From positions 248,001 through 312,000 of the forward strand of contig JAUEDM010000006.1 of assembly GCA_033439685.1 (NCBI GenBank): a DNA stretch of 64,000 bases. Direction: 5' to 3'. The notes beneath the pieces are model-generated. The model worked only from the letters and a program-made list of their open reading frames with translations. It ran no database searches and was not told the origin of the DNA. Source of the DNA: Apodospora peruviana (Eukaryota > Ascomycota > Sordariomycetes > Sordariales > Lasiosphaeriaceae). A program made the position numbers and the translations under genes. Shown piece by piece: positions 1-11,657 of this stretch (positions are counted from its first letter, which is position 1; the number at the start of each line of letters is the position of its first letter).

Positions 1-520
1 CTGGAGGTTTTGCCAAGCACCACTGCGAAAACAGGTGTCAGACAACTGCAGTGCAGCCGGGATCGGTGGGGGATGTTGTCAGTGCCCCAGGCACAGTTAG
101 GGTGACAAGCCGAACTGAAGAACTCCAGTTTTTGGGAACAACGGCTTCCCGCTTCCGTGGATCTCGGTTCGACCCCAGCTCTAACATTAACGAACGCTAC
201 GCTCTCACATGGTTCTTGGTAACGGTTTGGGGGGGCCATCAATAGGGTTGGCCAAGCCTGTGAGGCACAACTAACCTGAAATCCCCCATCATCTCTTACA
301 ACTAACTCCAACTTTGTTGCCTGTTCCAACCCTATGTACGAGTAGCTTGCTGCGACAAGCTTCCACCTTTCCCTACCGACAAACTGTCCGAGTCCGACCA
401 CCAGTGAACCGCGAATTGCGCAACAACAACCGGCGCCATCGCGAACGAAGATCAGATCGATTGACGGCAAGACGAATTGATGACGACGACGGAGTCGACA
501 GAGCCTACCATCCCATTTCT
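1..520. other. intergenic / 5' flank
   Basis: No gene is supported here. Short open frames lack homology-like composition. The second half is probably promoter and 5' leader of the downstream phosphatase gene; the frame of that gene stays open upstream to position 314, but that extension is Arg-rich and UTR-like. Confidence 0.5.
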
Positions 521-2510
521 ATGTGTCCGACCGACCATGGCTCTGCCAGCTACGGCTCCGAGCCCTTCCCCGATATTATTGATAGTACCCCGCCGGTGCC
601 GGCGCAGCCCGTTACGGTAATCGTCGGCGATAAGGAGGCTGGCGGCGAGAATGGCACCGCGGTTGTGGTGGACGCTGGACTGAAGAGTCTTGACCATTGT
701 ACGTTTTATATACTGTCGCGTGTCGCGTCTTTGCAATTACCTCTCTTGCGGGGTGTACTGTTCCCGAGGGGCGCCTGACAGGAGCTACTTTCCTTGCTCG
801 AAAGATCACAACTCCAGAAGCTAACAAACCACAAAACAAACAGACAGACGAGCCCTTCCAAAATGGCGATACGATCTACGACAACGGCTACTACCCCTCG
901 TAAGATGGGAAACCCCCTACCTCGCCTACCTTCAGTCGAAAATGCGCACCCCGGCGCTGGACAGTTATTTCGCCATGACGGCCAACCTCGGCACGCACAC
1001 CTTCTTCATGATCGGACTACCCATCCTCTTCTGGTGCGGTTTCTTCTCCTTCGGCAAGGCGCTGATCCACATCCTCGCTCTGGGGGTCTTCTTCAGCGGC
1101 TTTATCAAGGATTTATGCTCCCTGCCGCGGCCGCTCTCGCCGCCGCTGCATCGTATTACGATGTCCGGTTCCGTTGCCCTGGAGTACGGGTTCCCGTCGA
1201 CGCACAGCGCGAACGCGGTCTCGGTGGTCGTTTACGCGATCCTGGCGTTACGGAGCGAGAGCAATATCTTTTCTCCCGCCGTGTCAGTCGCACTTGAGGC
1301 GTTGGCATACTTCTATGCCGCGTCGATCGTTTTTGGGCGGCTGTACTGCGGCATGCATGGGTTTCTGGACGTTATTTGCGGCTCGTTGCTAGGAGCCGCT
1401 ATTTCGCTCGTCGAGTTTTACTACGCGCCTCGGCTGGAGGAGTGGATGAACGCCAGCAGCGTCATTGCGCCCTTAACTGTGGCTTTGGTTATTATTGTTT
1501 TGGTGAGGGTGCACCCGGAGCCGGCGGACGACTGCCCGTGCTTTGACGATTCTGTCGCCTTCGCGGGCGTTGTTATTGGCGTCGAGTGCGGCACGTGGCA
1601 CCTCGCCCGCTCGCAGTGGAGCGCCATCTACATGGGGCCCGCGGCGTCGTTCGACCTGTCGGCGCTGGGGTGGCCGGTCGCGGTCGCCAGAGTGGTGCTG
1701 GGCGTGTTTATCATTTTCGCTTGGAGGGAAGTGATGAAGCCGATGCTGATGAAGTTTTTGCCTCATTTGTTCAGGGTCATCGAGACGCACGGCCTGTCGC
1801 TGCCGCGGCGCTTCTTTGTGCCCGCCTCGGAATATAAAGATGTTCCGCTGCATGTGCGGGACGACAACGTGCTGCCGAACGTGAGCGATTTCCCCAAGAT
1901 GATGCGCAGCATTCGCGGCCCCGGGCGCGGTAGGTCCGTGAGCATCGGCCCGCAGAGCGCCGCGGACGCGTACGAGACGCTGGCGTACCGCGAGAGGAGG
2001 CGGCGGGAGAGTCTGGGGAGTGATGGTGGGATTAGTGTGAAGAGTAAGACTAGTTTTATGGGGTTGAGGGAGGCTGCTTCTGCTGCTTCTGCTGGAGAGG
2101 ACCAGACGGGCCAGTGCTCGACGGCGAGCGGTGTGCAGCAGATTGGAAGGCTGGCGCAGTACGAGCAGATGATGGGCCAGGGGACAGTGATTATGGGCAG
2201 CCCCAGTCCGGATAGGGCGACGAGTCCGGAGAAGGTTGTGTTTGACGAGCCGGACTTTATTGTTGGTCAGCAGGACGAGTTGGGCGAGAAGGAGATGTTT
2301 TCCAAGCTGGTCAAGCCGAGAGTGAGGTACGATGTGGAGGTGGTGACCAAGTTGGTTGTTTATACGGGTATGTTTTGTTGCCCCCTTTTTATTTTGGAGA
2401 TAATAGTAGACAGCTAACTTGGTTGTGGTCTAGGCATTGCAATGTTGGCGGTAGACTTGATTCTCATAATCTTTGAGTTTGTGGGATTAGGGACCGTTGT
2501 CGAAAGATAA
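521..2510 (+). CDS. LCB3: Long-chain-base-1-phosphate phosphatase (Lcb3/Ysr type, PAP2 superfamily)
   Basis: Predicted exons 521-698, 844-2367 and 2434-2510 give 592 aa. The family dephosphorylates sphingoid base 1-phosphates in the ER membrane, feeding bases back into ceramide synthesis. The three PAP2 motifs are visible: K-x6-RP (K148 to R155-P156), PSTHS (177-181) with the catalytic His, and GR-x5-H-x3-D (224-235). Several hydrophobic segments surround them. The C-terminal third (about 360-560) is a low-complexity soluble tail, followed by a final hydrophobic stretch encoded by exon 3. Intron 1 (699-843) joins LDH to YRRALPKWRY, a family-typical N-terminal block; intron 2 (2368-2433) joins VVYT to GIAMLAVDL, again restoring hydrophobic sequence. 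ATG 521 was chosen because the in-frame ATG-like extension upstream (from 314) looks like leader. Family assignment is firm; the exact start is less sure. Confidence 0.9.
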
Positions 2511-4081
2511 AGTAGAATTTCACTTTCCCAGGCCATCGTTGCGATTTTGATGGCCACCTATTGTGAGACAAAGAGCAATAGACTTTGGTAGACGTACAGA
2601 ACTTGGGCGGTTGGTAGTCATTGGGAGAGGGCCATGTATGCTTGAGACTGCCCTCCTCTATCTTATTGTTCATTTTAGCGCCTCATTCGAAGGTTGTATG
2701 GGCCTATTCTAGATACTTTTATTTGCATGACGACTGTTTATAATGCTTGGGGGGTTTCGCGTTATGGTTTTGCTGAAATCGTGATCTTGGATGTCTGCTG
2801 CTGTAGTTGCAAGGATACGATGGCAGAGAATAGGATTTACTAGGTACCAGGTACCTATCCAGCAGAAGACAGACCACGATGTCTTTCCTTATCAGATTGT
2901 ATGGTAGACCGAGCTCGAGGTGATTCCTTTTTAGTTGGATTGCGTTATACAAACTGCCCCGGGCGGTTTCTTAATTGGTGCACTAAACTGTATTCCCGAC
3001 ATCATTCCCAGCCTGATTTAAGGATGTTTCATTTTTGTTTATTGACTGGCGGTTCAAGATTATACAGAATGTCAATGGGAACATGTCAGGGACGGACACT
3101 GTTCTAAAAGAGCTGCAGGATTCAGCAGATGGAGATGCATGAACCACGCAGCCAATCCACAAGTGACGTCCTAGTTGGGTCGACCCCAGTGGGCATCGGC
3201 GGGCAGAACATCCGAACCTGCGATCGGGTGTAATTTTAGCCGGTCCTTCATCACGTGAATCTCTTGATCGTACAGTTTTTCGCCGCAAACAGTTGGATCA
3301 TTCTGCCCGCTTGAGTTTAGCTCCAGCACGGAGTTTTTGACTTTTTCTTTGTAGCGGCAAACTTTTGTCCACGATTTTTGCCAGGCGCCAGGTGTGCCAG
3401 CTTGCCCTTGCCCCCTGTCCTTTTACGATAAGCCGACACTGCAGCTTTTCCCCATTGCGAGCTCCCCATTTCAAGCTCCCCGTCGACTTCAATGCACGTC
3501 GCACCTCCCAGGAGACTTCTTCCTTTCCATTTCAGATCGGGAGAGTTTTAGAGTCACAAAATTACAATTTCCCACATAACTCGTACCTAAGAAAAATAAA
3601 GGGAAAGGAAAGTCAGGAAGAATTGCATTGTAAAAGCGACCTAGCTTTTTGGTTTCGCATCCACGCCCACCTGGCCGCCTTTGCAGCGCCGAGACAAGGA
3701 AAAAGTCCACTGTAGCCAGAAACCGTTTAGTGCAGTGAATGCCCTTTCTCCCTTTGGTGGCCCGTCCACCTTTTAATTGATCAGCCCAGATTCCTGCCAA
3801 AATCGCCCCATCGCCGAAAGCAACCCAGTCAAACCTGCCCTTCCCCCCAACCCCCCGCCGCACGCTTGGTGTCCGAAACGTTGAACCTCCAGTTATCGAT
3901 CTTGCCCCAGCACCAGCACCTCAGCTGCGAATTGCGACTCCAGCGACTTGGCACCGACGACGCTGAGCTGCCAGGCGCACCCTTCGGCAACCGCGGTGGC
4001 TGCGACGGCCTCCCAATCCTACTTGTTTGATTTCAAGTCGTCGTCAGTTACAAAACCTCGGACGCATGTAGCACCAGGATC
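2511..4081. other. intergenic region, probably 3' UTR of LCB3 and long leader of KDM4
   Basis: About 1.6 kb with no supportable gene. The last 700 bp is pyrimidine-rich and C-rich, as in long 5' leaders of fungal regulatory genes. The open frames seen on both strands are short and start with non-ATG codons or lack recognisable domains. Confidence 0.5.
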
Positions 4082-7000
4082 ATGTCCACCGAAGCGATTG
4101 GCGCTGCGACGCCTGAGGCGGCCATCGCCATGGACACCGATAACCCGCCTGGCCTACATTCGCCGCCTGATAGCAACAACGCGATGAATCTCGATGCTAG
4201 CGACTCGGAACTGAGCGATCTTGAGGAGCTTGCCGACAAGCTCAACGGCAACATCTCCTTCAGCGATCCGGCGCCCCCGGTGGTGGAGGTCGAAGGCGAG
4301 CCCGAGGTGGAGGAGGACATTGGCGAGATCCTCCCTGACCACTTCTCAGGTACCGTGCCGGTTTTTAGGCCGAACATGAAGCAATTCAAGGACTTCAAAC
4401 GCTTTGTAAGTCGTAAGATACCCATCTTTCTAACATGCGCCCGCTAACGTGGAGCCACCTGCAGATGGAGAAGATCGATCACTATGGGATGAAATCGGGC
4501 ATCGTCAAAATCGTTCCTCCCGACGAGTGGAGAGAGTCGCTTCCGGAGTTAAGCGAGTTGGTCAAGCAGGTTCGCGTGCGCGAGCCTATCAAACAGGACA
4601 TTATGGGTTCCAATGGAACGTACCGACAAGTCAACATTCTCCATCAGCGCTCTTACAACATGCCACAATGGAGACAGCTTTGCGACCAGAGCGAGCATCA
4701 ACCGCCCGCACGGAGAGGCGAGCGCCGCGCGAATGCAGAGAAGCACAAGCCCAGTACCCGGTCCCGCACTACAGCAGCGTCGGGTGGTGCCAAACCGCAA
4801 GCCTCGGCTCCGACGAAGAAGCGGCGAGGCAGACTAACCCGAGGGGCGGCCAAGGCGGCCCAAGTGAAGGAGGACGCTGCGGATCCCGAGGAACGGCCCA
4901 TGACTCCGGTGTCACCACCGCCGGAGCAGGACAAAGTGGCGGACTCGATCGAGGATCCGGGCGTGAAGGAAGAAGATGAATGCGACGATGAAGACGATAT
5001 GCCGGTCGTGCGCAGGATGGGGGGTATTATGAGACAGTCGAAGCCCAAAGTCCAGTCAACATCGGCGCGGCGCAAATATATTCGTCGCGAAGGTTCTGCC
5101 ATGATCGACGAGGCTGCTTTCAGGGACTGGGATTACCGCATGGATGTCTCAGATTACACCCCAGAGCGGTGTGAAGAGTTGGAAAGGATATACTGGAAGA
5201 CGCTAACATACGCCCCCCCGTTGTATGGAGCTGATCTTCCCGGAACCTTGTTCGACGAATCCACCGAGATATGGAACCTCAACAAGCTCCCTAACCTCCT
5301 CGACGTTCTCGGTACTAAGGTGCCCGGCGTCAACACTGCGTACCTGTACCTGGGCATGTGGAAGGCAACCTTTGCCTGGCATCTCGAGGACGTCGATCTC
5401 TACAGCATCAACTACCTACACTTTGGTGCGCCGAAGCAATGGTACAGTATTTCCCAAGCCGATGCCCGGCGTTTCGAGGCGGCGATGAAAAACATTTGGC
5501 CCAACGAAGCAAAGGCGTGCGATCAATTCCTCAGACACAAGGCTTTCCTGATCTCCCCTGCTCATCTCAAACAACACTACAATATCACCGTCAACAAGTG
5601 CGTCTCTTACCCAGGCGAATTTGTTGTCACATACCCGTACGGCTACCACTCCGGCTACAATCTGGGATACAACTGCGCCGAGGCGGTCAATTTTGCCTTG
5701 GACAGCTGGCTTCCCATGGGAAAGATTGCCAAGAAGTGCCAATGTGCCGAAGCTCAGGACAGTGTCTGGGTGGATGTTTATGAGATTGAACGCAAGCTCC
5801 GTGGGGAGTCCACGGAGTATGAGGAGACAGAGGATGAGGAAGATGAGGACGATGATATCGATGAAGAGACTGGCCTGCCGAGTCCTCCATCAAGTCATAC
5901 CGTTCGAGTCAAAGCCGGTGGCCGGAAGCGCAAGCGGACCGAGAAAGAACCCAAGCGTAAAACGAAAAAGGTTCGCCTACGCCTCAAAGCGCATGTCGAG
6001 CCACCTTGTTGTCTCTGTCCCAACGACATCCCTGGAGCAGAGATTATGTCCACAGACGATGGTCGCAAAGCTCATCGGATGTGTGCGCTGTATTTGCCCG
6101 AAACATTCATCGAGACAGTGGACGATGTGGAAATAATAGCAAACGTGGGAGGCATCGACAAAGCCCGCTTGGAGCTCAAGTGTCTATACTGTCGGTCCAA
6201 GAAGGGCGCTTGCTTCCAGTGTTCCCAGAAGAAGTGCCCCAGGTCCTACCATGCGACCTGTGCGGCGGCAGCTGGGGTCTTTGTGGAGGAAGCAGAAGTG
6301 CCGGTTATTGGTGAGGATGGTACCGAATACAAGGAGCAAGCATTCGAGTTCAGCTGTCGTTTCCACAGGACAAAGAGGGACAGGAAGTTTGATGGGGATG
6401 CTCTGGAAAACAACCCTCAGATCCGCGAGGCTGCCAAGGCACTCAAGAAGAACGATATCTGCCAGATGCAATACTTCCGGGGTGAGATCTTCGCTGGTGT
6501 GGTGGTGGAGAATCGGCACGATGAGGAGACGTTGCTGCTCGATATTATTCCCAATGGGTATGTAGCCAGAGACGGACGACAAAGACACAAGCTAACGCAA
6601 GACAGTGATCATGTGGAGGTTGAGTGGAAGTGGCTGCTTCTGCCTGACCCTGCAGACCTACGCCTCCCCAAGGCATCCGCGAATGCAATCCCAATGCCGA
6701 CATCCAGGAAGGCCAAGCAAGCACTCAACGCGAAGCGACCGGTTGACGAACTGCCTCGGAAGGACGACGAGTTTGCCCCTGGATTCGTCTGGGCCGAATT
6801 TCATACGAACGACACTGTCAAGAATCCCGTCCAAACCAAGATCGACTTCGCCAAGGACAACCAAATATGGCATTATCTCGGAAAGACATCGACAGAAGCA
6901 AAGGCGCAATACACCGAGAGTCTATCGAAACCTGTACACAACCTCAGGAGCAACTTTCTGGACTCGATACCGAAACCCGTGTCGACGGTTCCAATCCCAT

Positions 7001-9211
7001 TGCCGCCTCATGCGAGGAGATCGCACGCCGCAAACCACGCACCCAAGGCGTCGATCCCTGCAGCATTCCCCGGGGCTCTTCCCGACGTGAGCAAGCAACC
7101 GAAGCCCTATGTGTACAAACCGCGGAAGCCTGTCGGAGGGACATTTGGTGTTCCTTACACTTCGCAGACATTCGCGCCTACGTTCTCTACCCCTCCGTCT
7201 ATCCTTCCACAACCCCAGTATCAGCAATCTTCTCACCGACCGCCGCTGCCTCCGCCGGTTCCTCAACAACAACTGCCAAGACCGCAACAGCAGCATCAAA
7301 AGCCGCTGCCAACTTCCCAGTTCAAGCACTACCAGCCTCCAGGCAAGGGGGACCAGGGCAAGAAGAAGCCAACGATTCAGCCATTCTCGAAGGATCGTTT
7401 TGCGCCTATCGGAGGTAGTAATGGATTCCCGCAGCTTCCTGGCTTGTCCTGGCCCCCTGCTCACATGAATTCAGGGCATTATTCTCAGCCTCATTCAAGA
7501 GTCTGGTCTTCGTCGACGGATGTGGCCACTCCAAGGCCATATCCGACGCCAATGACATCGTCCTCTCTCAAGTCTTCGGATTTGGGCCATCCACAAGGTG
7601 GTGTCGCGGGATCGTCACCGCAAGTTAGCGCGTACCAGAAATATAGTTTCTTTCAGGTTCACCATAACAGGTAAGCATCAGCAGTTATGCCCTGCTATTC
7701 AGGAACAGAGATGTTAACAATTCCACAGAGATGAATGTCGATACAGAACGCCCTATGGCCACTGGGGTGGATTCACGAACGGATATGAGGGCAATCTCCA
7801 ACAGTTCCTGATCAAGGCCCGACACGCTCTCGCGGGCAGGAAAGATCCCATCAAGGGTCTTCCGGTCCCAATATCACAGAAATCGCAAGCCCAAGCCAAT
7901 GTTTCCCCTGCGCCAGACGGTTTACAGTCTTCAAGCTATGCCTCTCCATACGGTCAAGCGATATCGCATGCAAAGGCACGCCATTCACACTCGCCATCCC
8001 CATATGGGAGCTTCGGAACAGAAGGCGCGCAATCACCCTCAGCAGCATTCCAAGACTACCTGCATGCTCCTTCAACACCCGGGTCTTCGACCGCCGGGGG
8101 CTCTCTGTGGGACCTGACACAGACCGGGTCGACACTTTTGCATCCTGCGATAAGACCGCAATATGGAGGTTGGTCACAACAACCCCGGGAGAATCAACCC
8201 GCTCAACACATTTGGTCCGCGAATACCTCCTATCCGTCACAAGCCCATTCGTCAGCACAGGCTTCGGGATCAGCAACGAAGGCCTCGTCCTTCCATAAGC
8301 AGAGTCACAGTCCAATCCCGTTGCCGCCGTATGTGAAGAAGGCCAGCACTCCCGCATCATCCAATGCCCCAAAGCCCTCTCCGTTGAGTCGGCCTCCACA
8401 AAAAGCAGTTTCACCTGCAGCCAGCTCAAGGTCGTCTCCGGTAACACGATACCCGCCTCAACATGCGGCGTCGGGACCCTCTACAGACACTCCCTCTGCA
8501 ATCCAACAAGCTCCTGTAATGAAAGCTACAACACCAAGAGCGGAGTATCACAGCGCATCACAGCATAATAATACAGGCCAACTATCGACACACCATCATC
8601 AAGGGGACCAATGGCAGACTTGGTTATCATCAGGTGCCAACACCGGGGCAAGTTACCCCACGCCGACGCCCGTTACACATGCAGCAGCGCCGATGCAGCA
8701 GCATGCTTCATCGTACCCTGCAGCTACTTCTGGGTCTCCGATTCATCAGCAGCCACAACATATGCAGCAACCGCCGCCGATGCATCAAGTGCACCAGGTC
8801 CAGCAGCAACAGCATCAGTACCGGGTGCCATCGCCTCAGATGCATTACCAGCCGCAGCATCAGCATCAACACCGTGAGCCGTCACCTCACGTGCAATACC
8901 AGCCGCAGAACCTGCCACAGCCATACCCTCAGATGCAGTATCATGAGCAGCAACCGCCACAGCCGCCATATCATACACAGTATCATGAACAGCAGCCCAT
9001 GCAGCTACAAGCAAACGATGGCGCGCCTTCAACGCCGAATTATAATTATTATGATCTGAGCGCTGCTCCTCCTCTGGATATAGATCCACAACTGCAGGTC
9101 AAGGCAGAACCGGCGGCAGCAGAGTCTCCAGAGGCGCTGGTGGAGAAGATGATGATGAACCTCAAGCGGGCAAGCGGGCAGTTTGGAGCCTCCACAGCGC
9201 CAGCTCCCTAG
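4082..9211 (+). CDS. KDM4: KDM4-type histone lysine demethylase (JmjN-JmjC-extended PHD)
   Basis: Exons 4082-4405, 4465-7670 and 7729-9211 give 1670 aa, or 1654 if the 48-nt in-frame candidate intron 6558-6605 is also removed. The family demethylates H3K9/H3K36 using Fe(II) and 2-oxoglutarate in the nucleus. JmjN lies at about 90-131 (VPVFRP ... EKIDHYG) and is split by intron 1. The JmjC domain carries the iron triad H414, E416 (in WHLED) and H503 (GYHSGYN). The KDM4-specific zinc ligands are present (ACDQFLRHK and KKCQC), so catalysis should be intact, unlike yeast Gis1. An extended PHD finger starts near 621 (CCLCPND ... CLYC ... CPRSYHATC). After intron 2 the reading resumes with a conserved-looking RTPYGHWGGF block, then more than 350 residues of Pro/Gln/His-rich low complexity. 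It resembles KdmA of Aspergillus in lacking the C2H2 fingers of yeast Rph1. Confidence 0.93.
6558..6605 (+). other. candidate 48-nt in-frame intron inside KDM4
   Basis: The stretch begins GTATGT, contains GCTAACG 13-19 nt before the 3' end, and ends ACAG. Its length is 16 codons and it holds no stop, so both retained and spliced forms keep the frame. Splicing would join IIPNG directly to DHVEVEWKW. The retained segment is polar and unlike its surroundings. Confidence 0.6.
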
Positions 9212-10044
9212 GTGTATTGGGCTTGAGAGGTGTCCAGACGATAATGATTGTAGGAATTGTGCATATTTACTTTGTGGGTGGGTGGATTTCTTGGGTTCGC
9301 ATCGATGTTAATGGGCACGACAGGGACGTCGGACTAACTTGTTTGCTGGATGGGACAATGGATTGCCGGCGTTCTGATTGCTTTTTTTCTGAACTCGGTC
9401 TATATTTTTACCTTGTTTTGGCTCGGTTTGTCGGTTATCTGTTGGTTGGTTGGTTGCTAGAGTTGCAATATGCACAGTTTTCATGGTGGAGGGTTGTCGG
9501 ACCATAAGATGTTGGGCGACTTTTGCTACAAAGCGGTTTATTCTGATGAGCCATACAAAAGAAGCTTCTATCGGACGATGAAGATACCTAGCTTCAATTC
9601 ATGTGTTTGTCGTGGTGTATCAGTTTCAACTTCAGTTTAGAAATACTATGCGTTATAAGCGTTATCTACGAAGCAGGAGAAGAGAGTACTGTTGCCCAGA
9701 CACGCCAGATCATCCGCAGTAGCTTTGCATTGTGAGTGGGTTTCGATATGCCTTCTGGTTTGGATGTACCTTGTTGAAGTATCGAGGTGTATTCCGGATG
9801 CCGCACCCGAAGCCCAGGGCAGGACAAGACTAGATCTGTTCTTGGTGTTCGTCTAAATACGTGACAGTTGTCTCTCCGAATTTTTACAAGATCGATCTTG
9901 AGAAGTCCACTTTTGGTGTACTAGAGCTACTCTTCTCTTGCGATCCTCAATGCCACCTCAGGCTGCAAGTCACTGGGTTGCGTGAGCTTACGAGGTCCGG
10001 TGGGGGAGGAGGTGTGGGCAGAGAGATGGCGCGGGCCGCCCCAA

Positions 10045-10049
10045 CCAAT
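10045..10049 (+). promoter_or_regulatory. CCAAT box
   Basis: CCAATCAG lies about 400 bp upstream of the NTF2-like start codon and 80 bp upstream of a CRE palindrome. CCAAT is the core of the HAP/NF-Y binding site. Assignment rests on sequence alone. Confidence 0.35.
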
Positions 10050-10127
10050 CAGATGTCGGGCGTGATGATCGCCCGCTGGTCTTCGGGCCCAGTGGGACGA
10101 CCCTGCATGACCAGGACCCACAGCCTG

Positions 10128-10135
10128 TGACGTCA
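10128..10135 (+). promoter_or_regulatory. CRE palindrome TGACGTCA (bZIP/ATF-type site)
   Basis: A perfect 8-bp CRE palindrome lies about 315 bp upstream of the ATG at 10451. In ascomycetes this site is bound by ATF/CREB bZIP factors such as Atf1, which drive stress genes. That it regulates this gene is inference. Confidence 0.4.
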
Positions 10136-10450
10136 GGTATGACATGCTAACCTTGTGAAAGCGCGACAACACCGGGAGAAGAGAGTACAGGTTGAAACAA
10201 AGCTACCTGATCTTGGCCAAGATTTTCCTGGTTTTTTTAGACTAGATTTTTCCAGAAAAACATAGAGATAAGAAGGGGACAGGACCGCTACTTCTTTTAG
10301 GGTTGGTTGGATCTTTTCTCCTCTTTCATTACTACAGTCACAGCGAACCAACAAACAAACTGAACCTACCTTCGTGTTGTTGTTAGCGATCAAGCGGTGA
10401 CTACATACACAAGCTTAACATCTATTCACGTCAAACATATTTTGATATCA

Positions 10451-11011
10451 ATGCCCACCGTCCTCGGCCTCACAAACGATACCAAGACAAGAACCTCGTC
10501 ATCGTCATCCCCAAACCCGGAAGGGAAAAAGAAACAACAACCCTTCACAGGCTCAAAAAACAGCAGCATGGGCGGAAAAGGACGTCTCGACACAATCAGC
10601 AAGCGCAACCATGCGGCCGCAATCGAGGTCGAGACTTTACTCTGGCGCGCATTGTGCGACGACCCGAAAAAGGCGAAAGAGTACCTGGCTGAAGACTGCA
10701 TCATGATCAACCCGTTGTTTAGCGGGACGTCGGAACCGATGGGTAAGGAGACGGATCCGTCGATCGAGGAGATTCTTGAGGGCAACGAGCCCTGGGCTGC
10801 CTTTAAATTTCATGGGGATCCGCTTGTGGTCGAGATTGATCTGATGGCTGTGGCGCTGTGCTATAAAGTTAGTCTGTTCCGGCAGAGCAAGAAGGGTGGT
10901 TTGAGGGAGGTTGTTGCTACTGTTAGTAGTAGCTGGCGGCAGACTGCTGGCGCGGACTGGTTGCTTTGTGCGCAGCATGTAGCTTATGCGGATGATGACG
11001 CTGAGGAGTAG
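10451..11011 (+). CDS. NTF2-like (SnoaL/DUF4440-type fold) small protein
   Basis: Single exon, 186 aa from ATG 10451; a second in-frame ATG at 10568 would give 147 aa and start just before the folded domain. Residues 1-40 are Ser/Lys-rich and probably disordered. The rest has the pattern of small cone-shaped NTF2-like proteins: an N-terminal helix (EVETLLWRALCDDPKKAKEY), a short sheet start (CIMINPLF), then alternating strands ending in WLLCAQHVAY. Such proteins can be enzymes or ligand binders; no catalytic residues can be assigned. Frames further upstream use GTG and are not credible starts. The fold call is by pattern recognition only. Confidence 0.65.
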   Translation: MPTVLGLTNDTKTRTSSSSSPNPEGKKKQQPFTGSKNSSMGGKGRLDTISKRNHAAAIEVETLLWRALCDDPKKAKEYLAEDCIMINPLFSGTSEPMGKETDPSIEEILEGNEPWAAFKFHGDPLVVEIDLMAVALCYKVSLFRQSKKGGLREVVATVSSSWRQTAGADWLLCAQHVAYADDDAEE

Positions 11012-11657
11012 GTGGCTTGCTTTGGGTTATGATTCATTGATTGGATGCCGTGATGTTTTTTTGTAAGCTTTGGATTGTGATTCCGTTTTGCCTTACTTAG
11101 CTCCTGTTTGGATGTAGATATCTGTATTAATTGACTTATGTTCTTGACCGCAAGTTCACTTCGTGCCGCTGGTGAATACGAGTCATTCATGATTATCGTG
11201 CACTATTGTAAAGTTTGACGAGTCGGAAATAGGGGTGGGCGCACGGTGATGGCTTCAAGTCTGGTTCGAAGCTATCCGTAGTTTGATGAGTAGTCCGACC
11301 AGGTAGGTGTCTAATACGCTTGTGTCCGTCCACCCTTTCTGTTCTACTCTCTCTGCCTTTCTCCCACCACCAACAATCCAAGACTTCTAACCCATCCGAC
11401 GGAAACCGCGTGAGCGGCATCTCTCCTGTCTCGGTGCCGGGAAGAAGTGCTTTAGCGATCCTGCTCGTCGACCAGTGACAAACGGAAACACTTTTCCTCT
11501 TGACAACCACGCCTCTATCAGTTTTGGCTAATCGCTCGCCGAGTCGTCCACAGAGCCCGGCGACCAGATGACAACATCCAGCATCGGCATCAAAATCTTC
11601 GCAGTCTAACGACCCAACCAGATAATCTGTGACGGTCCAACTCGACACAGCGTTAGA
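11012..11657. other. intergenic region
   Basis: No supportable gene. Minus-strand open frames here are antisense shadows or have unnatural composition. Confidence 0.45.

Larger units (their letters stand above)
9212..10450. other. intergenic region; promoter of the NTF2-like gene
   Basis: No coding signal. The first part is T-rich and is probably the KDM4 3' UTR. The part after about 10,000 has promoter elements annotated separately (CCAAT and a CRE palindrome) and a short pyrimidine-rich leader. Confidence 0.5.

Noticed and set aside
314..520. N-terminal extension of the LCB3 frame to ATG 314
   Set aside because: Composition is Arg/Asn-rich and UTR-like, and the family N terminus begins close to the catalytic region; ATG 521 was preferred.
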